Source: Glaciecola amylolytica
GTDB lineage: Bacteria > Bacteroidota > Bacteroidia > Flavobacteriales_D > Crocinitomicaceae
DNA: 64,000 nt
Direction of reading: 5' to 3'
Assembly (NCBI GenBank): GCA_003856375.1
Contig: CP034120.1
Coordinates: 1,178,001 to 1,242,000 of the forward strand
Shown here piece after piece: positions 51,270 to 60,460 of the stretch. The translations under genes were made by a program, and so were the position numbers. The number at the start of each line of letters is the position of its first letter. Within the stretch, counting starts at the first letter, position 1. The notes beneath the pieces were generated by a model. It did not search any database, was not told the origin of the DNA, and saw only the letters and a program-made list of their open reading frames with translations.

Positions 51270-51277
51270 TACTTTTG
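51270..51277 (+). promoter_or_regulatory. -7 promoter box of the truncated haemoglobin gene
   Basis: TACTTTTG, a full match to TAnnTTTG, 5 bases before ATG 51283. No TTTG lies at the -33 position, as expected for an activator-dependent promoter. The message would be nearly leaderless. Confidence 0.55.
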
Positions 51278-51282
51278 AAGAC

Positions 51283-51630
51283 ATGAAGGAGATAGAATCA
51301 AAAGCGGATGTGGAATTGCTGATAGACACATTTTACCAAAAGCTTGTGAAGGACGAAGTTGTTTCGCATTTCTTTGCTCATTTGGATTTGAAAGAACACT
51401 TACCGAAAGTGGTGCAGTTCTGGAGTTTTATCTTGTTGGATGAAGCCGGTTACAGCGCGAATATGATGACGAAACATGCAAGTTTAAACCTGGATGAAGC
51501 TTCCTTTGACCGCTGGTTAAAACTGTTCCATGAAACGGTCGATCAATTTTTCACCGGCGAGAAAGCGGAACTTGCCAAGCAGCGTTCTACATTGATCGGT
51601 TGGACGATGAAAACGAAATTTCTTAAGTAG
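51283..51630 (+). CDS. Group III truncated haemoglobin
   Basis: A 115-residue truncated globin, short for the group. 'LIDTFYQKLVKDEVVSHFFA' (A/B helices), 'HLPKVVQFWSFILLDEAGYS', 'TKHASLNLDEASFDRWLKLF' (proximal His about 65) and 'HETVDQFFTGEKAELAKQRS' match the Campylobacter Ctb type. Members bind O2 or NO and protect from nitrosative or hypoxic stress. The promoter has a perfect FNR-like palindrome at the class II position, which fits control by oxygen or NO. Only the five heptamer-rich bases follow the stop, with no terminator. Confidence 0.9.
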   Translation: MKEIESKADVELLIDTFYQKLVKDEVVSHFFAHLDLKEHLPKVVQFWSFILLDEAGYSANMMTKHASLNLDEASFDRWLKLFHETVDQFFTGEKAELAKQRSTLIGWTMKTKFLK

Positions 51631-51672
51631 TTACGAATTACGAATTACGAATTACGAATTACGAATTACGAA
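51631..51672 (+). repeat. Six tandem copies of the heptamer TTACGAA
   Basis: Starts directly after the globin TAG stop (51628-51630) and ends in TTTTTGAG. The word (ATTACGAAT) recurs in the LacI terminator stem (13765-13807). A simple-sequence array, prone to slippage. Confidence 0.93.
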
Positions 51673-51742
51673 TTTTTGAGTTTGAGCGCTTTTGACTTTT
51701 ATCCAAAAGGTGACTGAGCGTAGCCACAGATACATTTTTGGA

Positions 51743-54424
51743 CTATCTCAACAGCGAAACATGTCCTGTCAAAATCTCCGCATTGGCATATGGAGCACAG
51801 GAAACAAAACGGATCACATAGCTGTAAATGTCGTTTTTGCAAATAATCCCGTTGAAAGTTCCATCCCAGTGTTCTTCAAAATCAGTTGAGTGATACACCA
51901 ATTCTCCCCAGCGATTGAAGATTTTCATATCCCAGTCTACCGGTGTTAATCCCAGTTTAGGATAGAAATCATTGTTATGCTCGTTTCCGTCAGGAGTAAA
52001 GGTATTGGGAACATAAACCGTAAAAGGTTCTATTGCGATCGTTCTGGAGCTTGTATCACTGCATCCGAATTGATTGAAGACAATTTGAGTGGGATGATGC
52101 ATTCCGTCCGTAAAATAAGTATGAGTAGGGTTGGGAAGTGAACTTCCTGCTCCTAAGTCATCAAAGAAATAGCTGATATGCAACGCGCCCTGAGACAGAT
52201 CTGTAAATTGTACCTGAGAATTACAAATATCCGTTTCACTTTTATCGATCGTAAAATCAGAAAAAGGTTTCGGGTGAACGGTGATTAAATCCTGCTGTAC
52301 AAGCTTAAATGTATCGATACAACCGATCGTTGAAATGATTGTCAGTTCTACGGAATAAGTTCCTGCATGCATGTAGACATACAACGGACTTTCTTCGATA
52401 CTTGTTCCGCCGTCACCAAAAGTCCAGAAATACAATAACGGTCCTTCGTGGTGACTGAGATTGATGAACTGAGCAGGATAAGGTTCACACTTTAATTCAT
52501 TACTGATGGTAAATCCGACGGTAGGAACGGAGAAGATGAACACACTTGAATTTGCGGTTTCGGAACAACCCAAAAAGCTGGCTGTTAAAGTCACAGGGAA
52601 GGTTCCGGAGTTATTGTAAACAACATTGTTGACATTCAGCGTTGTGGCAGTTGACGGATTGGCATTTGGTCCAAAATTCCACGAATAAGTGGTGATGGAA
52701 GGCCCGGTTACGCTTCCTGCGAAATTAAAGCTGTTGTCAGTAACACAAAGTGAATCGTTATGAGTAAACGAAACCTGAAGAGGCTCGTAAATTGTAATGT
52801 TTTCAACCAAAGTATCGGCACAGCCAGGTCCGCTGGTTGCAATCAACGTGATGGGATAAGTCCCTTCCGAAGGGAAAGTGTATGTCGGTGAAACCGCCGT
52901 ACTGATATCCGTATTGATTCCCGGAACACCGAAATCCCAGAAAAAGCTGGTTGAACCCTGAGAACTATTCGTAAATGTTTGCGTATAGCCGATGCACTCA
53001 TGATTGGTTTGAAAATCCAATTGAGGAACAGGTTTGTCGTAAAAGAAGATAGGTTTTGTAATTGTATCGGCACAAACGCTGTATTTCCCGATAAGTGTTA
53101 CCACGTTGTTCTGAGCAGAACTGAATGCCACATTCAATACGTTTTGGGTAATAGCTGTCGCAGGATTGGCATTCGGACCGAAATTCCAGTTGAATTCCGT
53201 ATTTGGAGGCCCGTTGATAATCTGAGCGTGGAAATCCAGCGTATTGTCAATAAAACAAGTGGAATCAATAAAGGTGAAATTAACGTTGAAAGGATTTTCA
53301 AGAATCAGATCAATGTAAGTAGTATCCGTACAAGGCCATCCCGGATTGGCAACCAGCATTACGTGATAAGTTCCCGGTTGAGGAAATGTATAAGTTGGTT
53401 CGAAAGCTGTGCTGTTATCTGTCGTAATTCCGGGAACACCGAAATCCCAGTAATAACTGCTTGCTCCGAAACTTTGATTGTCGAAGGTAAAAGTCAGACC
53501 CTGGCAGTAAGAAATGAATCCCGGAGTATCTTCCTGTTCTGTTACAACAGCAGAAAGTTGTACGTTACAGTTTACCACCCGGAACAGGAAGTCGCGGGTA
53601 ACAGAGCTGATGATTACCCCGTTTCTCCATTCATTCACACGGATTCCGACTACATACAAGCCTAAATTGTTTGCATCAACAAACAAATGCCCCGTAACAG
53701 GATTAATGGTTGTTGTAGATCCCGGGCCCAACGGAACTGCCTGACTGAATGGTCCGCCCCAATTAACGTTCGGATAGGGTGGATTCGGAATCGGATTCGG
53801 AGCCGGATTGAATGAATTTGCCCCGGCATTCGGAGTCACTAATTCATAAGATAAACTGTCGCCGTCAGCATCCGTGGCACTGTGATCGAAATTCAGATCC
53901 TCGTTGTTGCAGATTACCAAAGGCGGATAGTTGACAAAACGCGCAGAACTGTTGATATATTGATTGTCTTCCGCCGGAGGAACAAAGGCTTCCAATGTTA
54001 GTCCGGTATCATCCGGATTGACCAAATTCGTAATATTCGGCCCACGACAGCATCTTTGATAAGAAACAATGTAACCGCCAAACGAAGGAGGAAGATGCAA
54101 AACAATGGTATAAATAGCTCTTTCCGTACAAATTCCGGTTGGCGCAGTAATACAGGGATTATTGAATACGATCGGAAGCACGGTACTTCCCGGAAAAGGA
54201 ACGTCGTGATTGGAAACGCGGGTTCCGTTTGCAGTAAATACACTTAAAGGAAGCGGAGAATCATATGAAGCACCCGTAGATGCGCAGTCGCGATAAATAG
54301 CAATGTAAAACCGATAATTATTGTTCCCCAGATAGTCATAGTAAATCTCACCTCCCACAATATGAGAAGCCTGGGAAGGAAGAGCCCAAAGCAACAATAA
54401 GAATAGAGTAAGGTTCCTAAACAT
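51743..54424 (-). CDS. Gliding-motility-associated surface protein with PKD domains
   Basis: A secreted protein of 893 residues: signal peptide 1 to about 19; an N-terminal domain with 'SHIVGGEIYYDYLGNNNYRF', 'IAIYRDCASTGAS' and conserved Cys typical of flavobacterial gliding proteins; then several PKD-like domains ('ASSYYWDFGVPGITTDNSTA', 'LYFWTFGDGGTSIEESPLYV') interspersed with Cys; and a C-terminal type B T9SS domain ('VYVPNTFTPDGNEHNNDFYP', 'IFNRWGELVYHS', 'HWDGTFNG', 'GHVSLLR'). It probably serves as a surface adhesin. Divergent from the kinase at 54577, with which it could share regulation. Confidence 0.92.
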   Translation of the reverse strand: MFRNLTLFLLLLWALPSQASHIVGGEIYYDYLGNNNYRFYIAIYRDCASTGASYDSPLPLSVFTANGTRVSNHDVPFPGSTVLPIVFNNPCITAPTGICTERAIYTIVLHLPPSFGGYIVSYQRCCRGPNITNLVNPDDTGLTLEAFVPPAEDNQYINSSARFVNYPPLVICNNEDLNFDHSATDADGDSLSYELVTPNAGANSFNPAPNPIPNPPYPNVNWGGPFSQAVPLGPGSTTTINPVTGHLFVDANNLGLYVVGIRVNEWRNGVIISSVTRDFLFRVVNCNVQLSAVVTEQEDTPGFISYCQGLTFTFDNQSFGASSYYWDFGVPGITTDNSTAFEPTYTFPQPGTYHVMLVANPGWPCTDTTYIDLILENPFNVNFTFIDSTCFIDNTLDFHAQIINGPPNTEFNWNFGPNANPATAITQNVLNVAFSSAQNNVVTLIGKYSVCADTITKPIFFYDKPVPQLDFQTNHECIGYTQTFTNSSQGSTSFFWDFGVPGINTDISTAVSPTYTFPSEGTYPITLIATSGPGCADTLVENITIYEPLQVSFTHNDSLCVTDNSFNFAGSVTGPSITTYSWNFGPNANPSTATTLNVNNVVYNNSGTFPVTLTASFLGCSETANSSVFIFSVPTVGFTISNELKCEPYPAQFINLSHHEGPLLYFWTFGDGGTSIEESPLYVYMHAGTYSVELTIISTIGCIDTFKLVQQDLITVHPKPFSDFTIDKSETDICNSQVQFTDLSQGALHISYFFDDLGAGSSLPNPTHTYFTDGMHHPTQIVFNQFGCSDTSSRTIAIEPFTVYVPNTFTPDGNEHNNDFYPKLGLTPVDWDMKIFNRWGELVYHSTDFEEHWDGTFNGIICKNDIYSYVIRFVSCAPYANAEILTGHVSLLR

Positions 54425-54476
54425 AATTGGAGAAAGTAATTTTAAAAGTCACCATTTTTTTCGAATCTGCTAAATG

Positions 54477-54510
54477 TTTGACGCTTCATTGATTAAACGG
54501 TTTAATTTTG
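54477..54510 (+). promoter_or_regulatory. Possible promoter of the kinase-LytTR operon
   Basis: TTTG (54477-54480), 22-base spacer, TAATTTTG (54503-54510). The spacer is longer than the usual 19-21. The ATG is 66 bases downstream. Confidence 0.4.
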
Positions 54511-54576
54511 AATGTTAACGGATAAAATATTGAATAAGTTTCACGCTATTTGAAATATAGTTTCGAAATTGGTGAC

Positions 54577-57500
54577 ATGAATTTTAAACTTTGGTTGCTT
54601 TTTTTAGGAGTCAATTTCACACTTTTTGCTCAAAGAGGGTTGATTCAGTATTCCAAAGAAAACGGACTGATCTCGAATGAAATCAGAGATGTTGCCTACG
54701 ACCAGAATGGTTTTATCTGGTTGGCCACGCCGAAAGGCATTGAGCGCTTTGACGGCCAGCGCTTCATTCATTTTAAACATGATCCGGCCGACTCTCTGGC
54801 AATTGCATCGAATGATATTCAAGGATTGATTTTTGACGGAAACCACACGGTATGGGCGTTTACGTACAACAAAGGTCTGATCGGAATTCATACTGAAACA
54901 TTTGATGTGTACAATTACAATAAGCGTACCATTGCATCTTTCGGAAGCAACCGGATTAATGCATTGACTGTTCAGAAGAACAGGATTTGGTATACTTCCG
55001 TGGAAGGAAAATTATATTCGTTTGATCTGCAGAGTAAAAAGACCAGAAGTTTCTCCTTTCCGGATTTTGAAAAGGAAGCGCCCGGATTGAATGCAATTCA
55101 TGTGGACGAACTGGATCCGGACAAACTTTGGATCACTACTTCGGAAGGATTGTATCAGTTTCTGATTAAAGAACAAAAATGGAAATACTATAAATTCAAA
55201 AAATCTACTGATATCAATCCGGTGGAAAACTTTGTTTACCGGAATGAAATGACCTGTTTGGTTCAGGACAGCAAAGGAAACTTTTTTATCGGGTTGCGCC
55301 GTGGAGGAATGCTGTATTTTGATCAATATCAGGGATTGTTCAAAGCCTTTTCGATTACCATTGATGAATTGAAATACCAAACGATTTCTTCCATCGAATG
55401 GAGAGATTCGAGGTATTTGTATCTCTGTTTGTTGAACAAGGAAATTCTCCTGTTCGATACAAGCAAGAAAGAATATGTTCGATATGAAGAATCGGAACGA
55501 AGTGCTGTTATGCCTTTCCGGATCACAAAATTCGGGTCGCAGCTGGCTATTGCCAGTTCTAATGCAGGACTTTTTGTACACGATGAATCCCTGATTTACG
55601 GAACGAAAATAAAAACGGATCTGCAGTTGCGAAATGTGAGCTATTCTGCAGACAGAAAACAGGCCTATCAGCTTGTGGGAAATACCACTCAGGCACTTAA
55701 ACGGATTCTCGGGAATGGCCCGGATCTGATTCCTTTGGATGGACTGAAGGATTCAAAATGCCTTTATACGTTGAAAGACGGAAGGATGCTTGCAGTCGGG
55801 GCAAACGGTGTTTTATTGATTGGCCGGGATTACCGGATCGGGAAAAAAATGCTTCATTCCAATCATCAATCGATTGATAAACGTTTCCAAAACTCGATGT
55901 TGGTTGATGATTCGATTCTGTTTGTGGGGACGTTGGATGCCAGTCTGATCCGCATTCGCCTCCGGGATTTTTCCACCGAAAAGATCTATGAAATCTCCAA
56001 TGAAACCAAATCCGACGAAACCAGAGAATACTTTCCTCTGGCGATGGTTCGGGTAAAAGAGGTGGTGTACTTTTCGGAAAATGAAGAGCTGTATCAATAT
56101 TCCATGAAAACCGGGAAGGTTGAAAAGATTCGCTTGTTTAACCACGAAAACACTGATCAGATCATTTGCCTTGCAGTAGAAGATCAGAATAAATTGTGGA
56201 TCGGAACACGGGCAAGCGGTGTTTGGAGTTATGATCTGAAAAGCAAAAAACTGACCAATGAATTTACTTCGTTTAACGGTTTGCAAAACGATGAGGTAAA
56301 TCAGTTGATTTTAGATAATAAAAAGCGGCTTTGGGTATTGAATCCGTCTTGTATTGCCATTGTAAATACAACCTTGAGAAAGGTTCGGAGTCTGGAAAAG
56401 CGAAACGGGATTCACGATATTTTCGGAATTAACATCACCCCGGATTCGATTTACTTTTTACAGCGGAATTCGTACATCGTCAGTGCTGTAAACGGCAAAC
56501 TCCCGATCCGGAAAGTGGCAGCACCGTATATTTTACAGATCAAGGAAATGAACGGAGTGGGCCGGTTTTCCACCGCGAAATTCAAATACGCTTATTTCGA
56601 AAACAACCTGGTGTTTGAATTCGGAGTAAAAGACTTTTCCAACTCTGAAAACAACATTATCAGCTACCGGATGATAGGACTTAATTCTCATTGGATTAAC
56701 GGAAATCAGAAAAACGAAGCCTTGTATCACAATCTCCCGAGCGGAAAGTACGTTTTTCAGGTTCAGGTGATAGAAGGAGAGGAATCCAGAATTACGTCCT
56801 ATTCCTTCAAGATCACCAGACCATTCTGGAGACGCTGGTGGTTTATTACACTTTCGTCCTTCATTGTTGCGTTCGGAGTCTGGTATTTTATGCGCTCCCG
56901 GATCAAACGGATTCAAAGTACCGAGCAAATGAAAGCGGAATTCAGCCTTCAGATCAATGAATTGGAGTCGAAAGCACTCAGAGCTCAGATGAATCCTCAC
57001 TTTTTGTTCAACAGTCTGAACTCGATCCGCCTGTTTATTTTGAAGAATGAAGTCGACAACGCGGCAGATTACATTGCCAAGTTTTCCAAGTTGCTGCGGA
57101 TGATTTTAAATTATTCCCGTCAGGATATGATCACGGTTTATGACGAAATTCAATCATTGAAGTTATATCTGGAATTCGAGCGCTTGCGTTTCGATCAGGA
57201 CTTTGATTTTGATTTGCAGATCGACGGGCAGGAAGTGTTGGATTGCCAGATTCCGCCGATGATCATTCAACCGTTCATTGAAAATGCGATCTGGCACGGT
57301 TTGATGCCCAGAACCGAAGACGGCGGAAAGATTCGTGTATCATTCCAGAAACAGCAAAGCGGACTTTACGTGATGGTTCAGGATAATGGAATCGGAAGAG
57401 AAAAGGCGAAAGAAAACAACCGGAAGCGTTCATTAAAAGAAGGAAGTGTCGGCTTGCAGATTACCAAGGATCGTTTGCGCTCACTCACTTTGCGGACGAA

Positions 57501-57594
57501 ACGTCTGAATGAATTTGAAATAGAAGATTTAATTGACGAAAATGGTCAGGCAATCGGAACTTTAGTTACCTTGTACTTTGAAACACCAAACTAG
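54577..57594 (+). CDS. Propeller-type LytS/YpdA-like sensor histidine kinase
   Basis: A 1005-residue membrane sensor. Chosen start ATG 54577 begins a signal peptide (ending 'FTLFAQ'); the upstream extension starts at a TTG. The exported part is a two-component-regulator propeller (about 25-660; 'YDQNGFIWLATPKGIERFDG' and many like it), a Y_Y_Y domain ('SYRMIGLNSHWINGNQKNEA'), one TM ('RRWWFITLSSFIVAFGVWYF'), then the LytS-type kinase ('LRAQMNPHFLFNSLNSIRLF', His808) and an ATPase domain ('MIIQPFIENAIWHGL', 'GSVGLQITKDRL'). It is not a hybrid; the partner regulator follows 3 bases later. Confidence 0.95.
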   Translation: MNFKLWLLFLGVNFTLFAQRGLIQYSKENGLISNEIRDVAYDQNGFIWLATPKGIERFDGQRFIHFKHDPADSLAIASNDIQGLIFDGNHTVWAFTYNKGLIGIHTETFDVYNYNKRTIASFGSNRINALTVQKNRIWYTSVEGKLYSFDLQSKKTRSFSFPDFEKEAPGLNAIHVDELDPDKLWITTSEGLYQFLIKEQKWKYYKFKKSTDINPVENFVYRNEMTCLVQDSKGNFFIGLRRGGMLYFDQYQGLFKAFSITIDELKYQTISSIEWRDSRYLYLCLLNKEILLFDTSKKEYVRYEESERSAVMPFRITKFGSQLAIASSNAGLFVHDESLIYGTKIKTDLQLRNVSYSADRKQAYQLVGNTTQALKRILGNGPDLIPLDGLKDSKCLYTLKDGRMLAVGANGVLLIGRDYRIGKKMLHSNHQSIDKRFQNSMLVDDSILFVGTLDASLIRIRLRDFSTEKIYEISNETKSDETREYFPLAMVRVKEVVYFSENEELYQYSMKTGKVEKIRLFNHENTDQIICLAVEDQNKLWIGTRASGVWSYDLKSKKLTNEFTSFNGLQNDEVNQLILDNKKRLWVLNPSCIAIVNTTLRKVRSLEKRNGIHDIFGINITPDSIYFLQRNSYIVSAVNGKLPIRKVAAPYILQIKEMNGVGRFSTAKFKYAYFENNLVFEFGVKDFSNSENNIISYRMIGLNSHWINGNQKNEALYHNLPSGKYVFQVQVIEGEESRITSYSFKITRPFWRRWWFITLSSFIVAFGVWYFMRSRIKRIQSTEQMKAEFSLQINELESKALRAQMNPHFLFNSLNSIRLFILKNEVDNAADYIAKFSKLLRMILNYSRQDMITVYDEIQSLKLYLEFERLRFDQDFDFDLQIDGQEVLDCQIPPMIIQPFIENAIWHGLMPRTEDGGKIRVSFQKQQSGLYVMVQDNGIGREKAKENNRKRSLKEGSVGLQITKDRLRSLTLRTKRLNEFEIEDLIDENGQAIGTLVTLYFETPN

Positions 57595-57597
57595 ATT

Positions 57598-58323
57598 ATG
57601 AAATTACGTGCAATTATTGTTGATGATGAAAGGCACAGTTTAGAGACTACTGCTATTTTGATTCGGAAATTCTGTCCGGATGTGGAGGTTATTGCCGAAT
57701 TACAAAACCCGATTGATGCGGTTGAAACCATCAATACGGAAGAACCGGATTTATTATTCCTCGATATTTCAATGCCTAAAATGAACGGTTTTGAGTTGTT
57801 GAACGTCCTGACTTACAAAGACGCGGACGTCATTTTCACGACTGCTTACGATGAATACGCATTGGAAGGATTTAAGCAGGGAGCGGTTCATTATTTGGTT
57901 AAACCCATTGATGCCGAAGACTTGGTGGAAAGCGTTCAGCGCGTAAAGAAAAAGCGTTCTGAAGGAAAAGCTGCCGGAATCAACGGAATGGGGCTGAAAC
58001 CGAAAATTCCGATTTCATCTTTGAACGGAGTGGAACTCATTGAAGTAGATCAAATCATCCGCTGCGAATCCGACGGAAATTATACGACTATTGTTTTGCA
58101 GCAGCGAAAAATTACGGTTTCAAAAACACTGAAAGAGATTGAAAAACAGTTGATTGACTTCCCGTTTTTCTTCCGTTTGCACAATTCACATCTGGTGAAT
58201 CTGAATCAGGTGGTGAAATACATTCGTGGAGAAGGTGGATCGGTTATTTTGACGAACCAGGAAGAAATAGGAGTGTCCAGAAGTAAAAAAATGGAACTGC
58301 TGGAGGTTTTGGGAATCAATTAA
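57598..58323 (+). CDS. LytTR-type response regulator
   Basis: A 241-residue regulator: receiver 1-120 with D9/D10, phospho-acceptor D56 ('LLFLDISMPK') and K102 ('HYLVKPIDAEDLVESVQRVK'), then a LytTR DNA-binding domain (about 145-238; 'RCESDGNYTTIVLQQRKITV', 'FFFRLHNSHLVNLNQVVKYI'). It is the partner of the propeller kinase just upstream. LytTR regulators in Bacteroidota often control surface polysaccharide or adhesion genes; the divergent 51743 adhesin is a possible target (inference). Confidence 0.95.
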   Translation: MKLRAIIVDDERHSLETTAILIRKFCPDVEVIAELQNPIDAVETINTEEPDLLFLDISMPKMNGFELLNVLTYKDADVIFTTAYDEYALEGFKQGAVHYLVKPIDAEDLVESVQRVKKKRSEGKAAGINGMGLKPKIPISSLNGVELIEVDQIIRCESDGNYTTIVLQQRKITVSKTLKEIEKQLIDFPFFFRLHNSHLVNLNQVVKYIRGEGGSVILTNQEEIGVSRSKKMELLEVLGIN

Positions 58324-58414
58324 CTAAGGAGTTTACACACTGAAATGGAAGATCCACAAGTTTTGGAAACTTACTTGCGTGTCTTTACTTACCTTTAGCA
58401 GGTAAAATGAACTT

Positions 58415-59254
58415 ATGAAAGCACTTCTACTTTTGGTTGTGATTTGCTGCACGACTGCTATTTCTTTTGGTCAACAGGAACTGCTTAAGTCTGTTGGAAA
58501 AACAGCGAACGAGAAAGCAAATGCTCAGGATTTCAATACGACCAGAAACAATAAGGAAAGAGGAAATCTTCGGGACGAGAAATCAAAATCTTCAAAAGAA
58601 TCAGAAGGAGCTCCGGCACCTGCACCAGGCGCAGTTCAGACAGAATCGTCTGAAGAACCGATGGGAGATTATCAGGCTTCATATACCTTTTCAAGCGGTG
58701 TGACATACAAAATGGAGAACCTGAAAAAAGGAAGTGAAACGCAGGAAGTTCATTACAGTTTCGGGGATCAGGTGATCAAGATGGATCCCGCAAATCAGGA
58801 AATGTCTACGATTATAGATTCAAAGAACGGTGTGATGATTATGCTCAATCACAAAGAGAAAACGGCTACTGTGATGTCGACCAAAATGATGGAAATGGCA
58901 ATGAAACAGCAGACGATGAATCAAAGTTCGGAGAAACCTGCTGCGAAAATCACTAAAACGGGCAGAACCAAAACAATTCTGGGTTACAAATGCGAAGAAG
59001 TGATCATTGAATCAGATATCAAGATTGAAGTTTGGGTTACAACAGAAACAGGAATTGACATCAGCAATGTATTTGCCAATATGGCTAAAACAACCATGTC
59101 CCAGATTCCTGCAGAAGCCTTTTCCGGAGGAGTTTTGACGGAAATGACATCCTTCGATTCCCAGGGCAAACAAGAAATGCATATGTTGATGACAGCATTG
59201 TCTAAAGAAACCAAAACGGTTAATATCGGAGCTTACAAGATTACTAAGCTATAG
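58415..59254 (+). CDS. Secreted DUF4412-domain protein
   Basis: A 279-residue exported protein: signal peptide 1 to about 19, a charged, Pro/Ala/Glu-rich linker (about 45-90), and a DUF4412 domain ('YTFSSGVTYKMENLKKGSET', 'SFGDQVIKMDPANQEMSTII', 'TILGYKCEEVIIESDIKIEV'). DUF4412 proteins resemble lipoprotein-carrier folds; function unknown. The single Cys in 'GYKCEE' is conserved in the family. It is separated from the LytTR gene by 91 bases and overlaps the convergent epimerase-like gene by 11 bases. Confidence 0.86.
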   Translation: MKALLLLVVICCTTAISFGQQELLKSVGKTANEKANAQDFNTTRNNKERGNLRDEKSKSSKESEGAPAPAPGAVQTESSEEPMGDYQASYTFSSGVTYKMENLKKGSETQEVHYSFGDQVIKMDPANQEMSTIIDSKNGVMIMLNHKEKTATVMSTKMMEMAMKQQTMNQSSEKPAAKITKTGRTKTILGYKCEEVIIESDIKIEVWVTTETGIDISNVFANMAKTTMSQIPAEAFSGGVLTEMTSFDSQGKQEMHMLMTALSKETKTVNIGAYKITKL

Positions 59255-60029
59255 GGAATTTGTTCGGATCCGGGTAGATGTATGTGTATCCAAGATCCAG
59301 AGAATGCTTGTTCGAAATAATCCGTTCTGTTTTTTGTTTCTCTTCAAATGGCGGCGGATCGATTCCCAACTTCAAAGCCATTTGTGTGTAATACGGGCCT
59401 TTTAACGGATGTTCGCTGGAGCAGGCATTGACAGTTTCATTCCAGATCTTTTGCCCAATAATGTATTCGATCAAACCGATTGCATCTTCCTGATGAATCA
59501 GATTTAAGCGTTCCTGAGACTGATAAATTTTACCTGATTTCGCCATTGCGGTGACAGGATATCTTTTCGGACCAACCAAACCGCCCAGCCGAATAATTGT
59601 CAGCCGTTCGCGAAGCATGGAGCTAAGAGCCAGTTCGGCATATCCTATTGCATTGTTTTTAATAGATCCGGCCGGATAACTTTCTTCGGTGAAAATACCG
59701 TCCCGTTTAGGGTAAATTCCGGAAGAACCCAGGAGGATCACTTTGCAGGAAGAAGGAATCAGATCAATGACTCTGACACAATCTTTGGCATATGCTTTTT
59801 CGTCTGTTTTTGAAGGAGTGAAAGCCAGAATGAGGACATCGAGCTCAGAAAAATAGCCGCTGTCGCTGAAGCGTTTTTGCTGAGGGTCAAACATTACATG
59901 CGAAAAACGCTCGTGAGACAAACTCACCGAACGTGATCGCGTTGTTCCAATGACCTGATAGTCTTTACTTAATAGTGATTTTGCAAGTGGAAGTCCAAGC
60001 CATCCCAACCCAATGATTCCGAGCTTCAT
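59244..60029 (-). CDS. NAD(P)-binding epimerase/dehydratase-like protein
   Basis: A 261-residue Rossmann protein with 'KLGIIGLGWLGLPLAKSLLS' (dinucleotide loop G-x-G-x-x-G, residues 2-21), 'CKVILLGSSGIYPKRDGIFT' (Ser-x-x-x-Tyr-like element), 'YAELALSSMLRERLTIIRLG' and 'NLIHQEDAIGLIEYIIG'. It belongs to the extended SDR group near YeeZ-type proteins; no complete Tyr-x-x-x-Lys active site is clear, so the reaction is not defined. It stands alone, minus strand, and its stop overlaps the DUF4412 gene. Confidence 0.85.
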   Translation of the reverse strand: MKLGIIGLGWLGLPLAKSLLSKDYQVIGTTRSRSVSLSHERFSHVMFDPQQKRFSDSGYFSELDVLILAFTPSKTDEKAYAKDCVRVIDLIPSSCKVILLGSSGIYPKRDGIFTEESYPAGSIKNNAIGYAELALSSMLRERLTIIRLGGLVGPKRYPVTAMAKSGKIYQSQERLNLIHQEDAIGLIEYIIGQKIWNETVNACSSEHPLKGPYYTQMALKLGIDPPPFEEKQKTERIISNKHSLDLGYTYIYPDPNKFPIA

Positions 60030-60058
60030 ACCTGAAAGGTACGGGAATATTTCGGGTT

Positions 60059-60460
60059 TTACTCACTAATCCAGGTGTTTTTTATCGTGTGCCGAACCAA
60101 ATAATAATTGTTGTCTCTCCAGTAAAAGAAGCAAACACAGTTGTTAATACCGTCGATAATCATTTCGTATTCATTTCCCGCATCACTCTTGACAGTCATC
60201 GTGTACTTCACCTCTTCTTCATTGTAATCGTACTTGGAGATGAAATAATCCGAAGAAATACTTGCTGTGGTGTGATGAAAAGTAGTCAGCTCTTTATTGA
60301 ATTCAAAAAGGGTTCCTTTATCATCCGTCGAGGAAACATCCCATTGAGAAGTTTCATTGTTCCATACAGCATCCTGACGAAAATTCGTAGAGATACTCAA
60401 TTGAGCAAAAGAAATAACAGACGTAAAAAGAAGGCAGAGAATTAGAAGTAATTTTTTCAT
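60059..60460 (-). CDS. Small secreted protein (133 aa)
   Basis: An exported protein with signal peptide (1 to about 19, 'LFTSVISFAQ'). The mature part is rich in Asp, Asn and Tyr ('SKYDYNEEEVKYTMTVKSDA') with a 'NNCVCFFYWRDNNYYLVRHT' end that could form a disulfide (two Cys). No family is recognised. It shares the minus strand with the epimerase-like gene, 29 bases upstream of it, so the two may be co-transcribed. Confidence 0.75.
   Translation of the reverse strand: MKKLLLILCLLFTSVISFAQLSISTNFRQDAVWNNETSQWDVSSTDDKGTLFEFNKELTTFHHTTASISSDYFISKYDYNEEEVKYTMTVKSDAGNEYEMIIDGINNCVCFFYWRDNNYYLVRHTIKNTWISE

Noticed and set aside
58358-58372. AAGTTT / AAACTT hairpin after the LytTR gene
   Set aside because: Six-bp stem with no T run; too weak to call a terminator.
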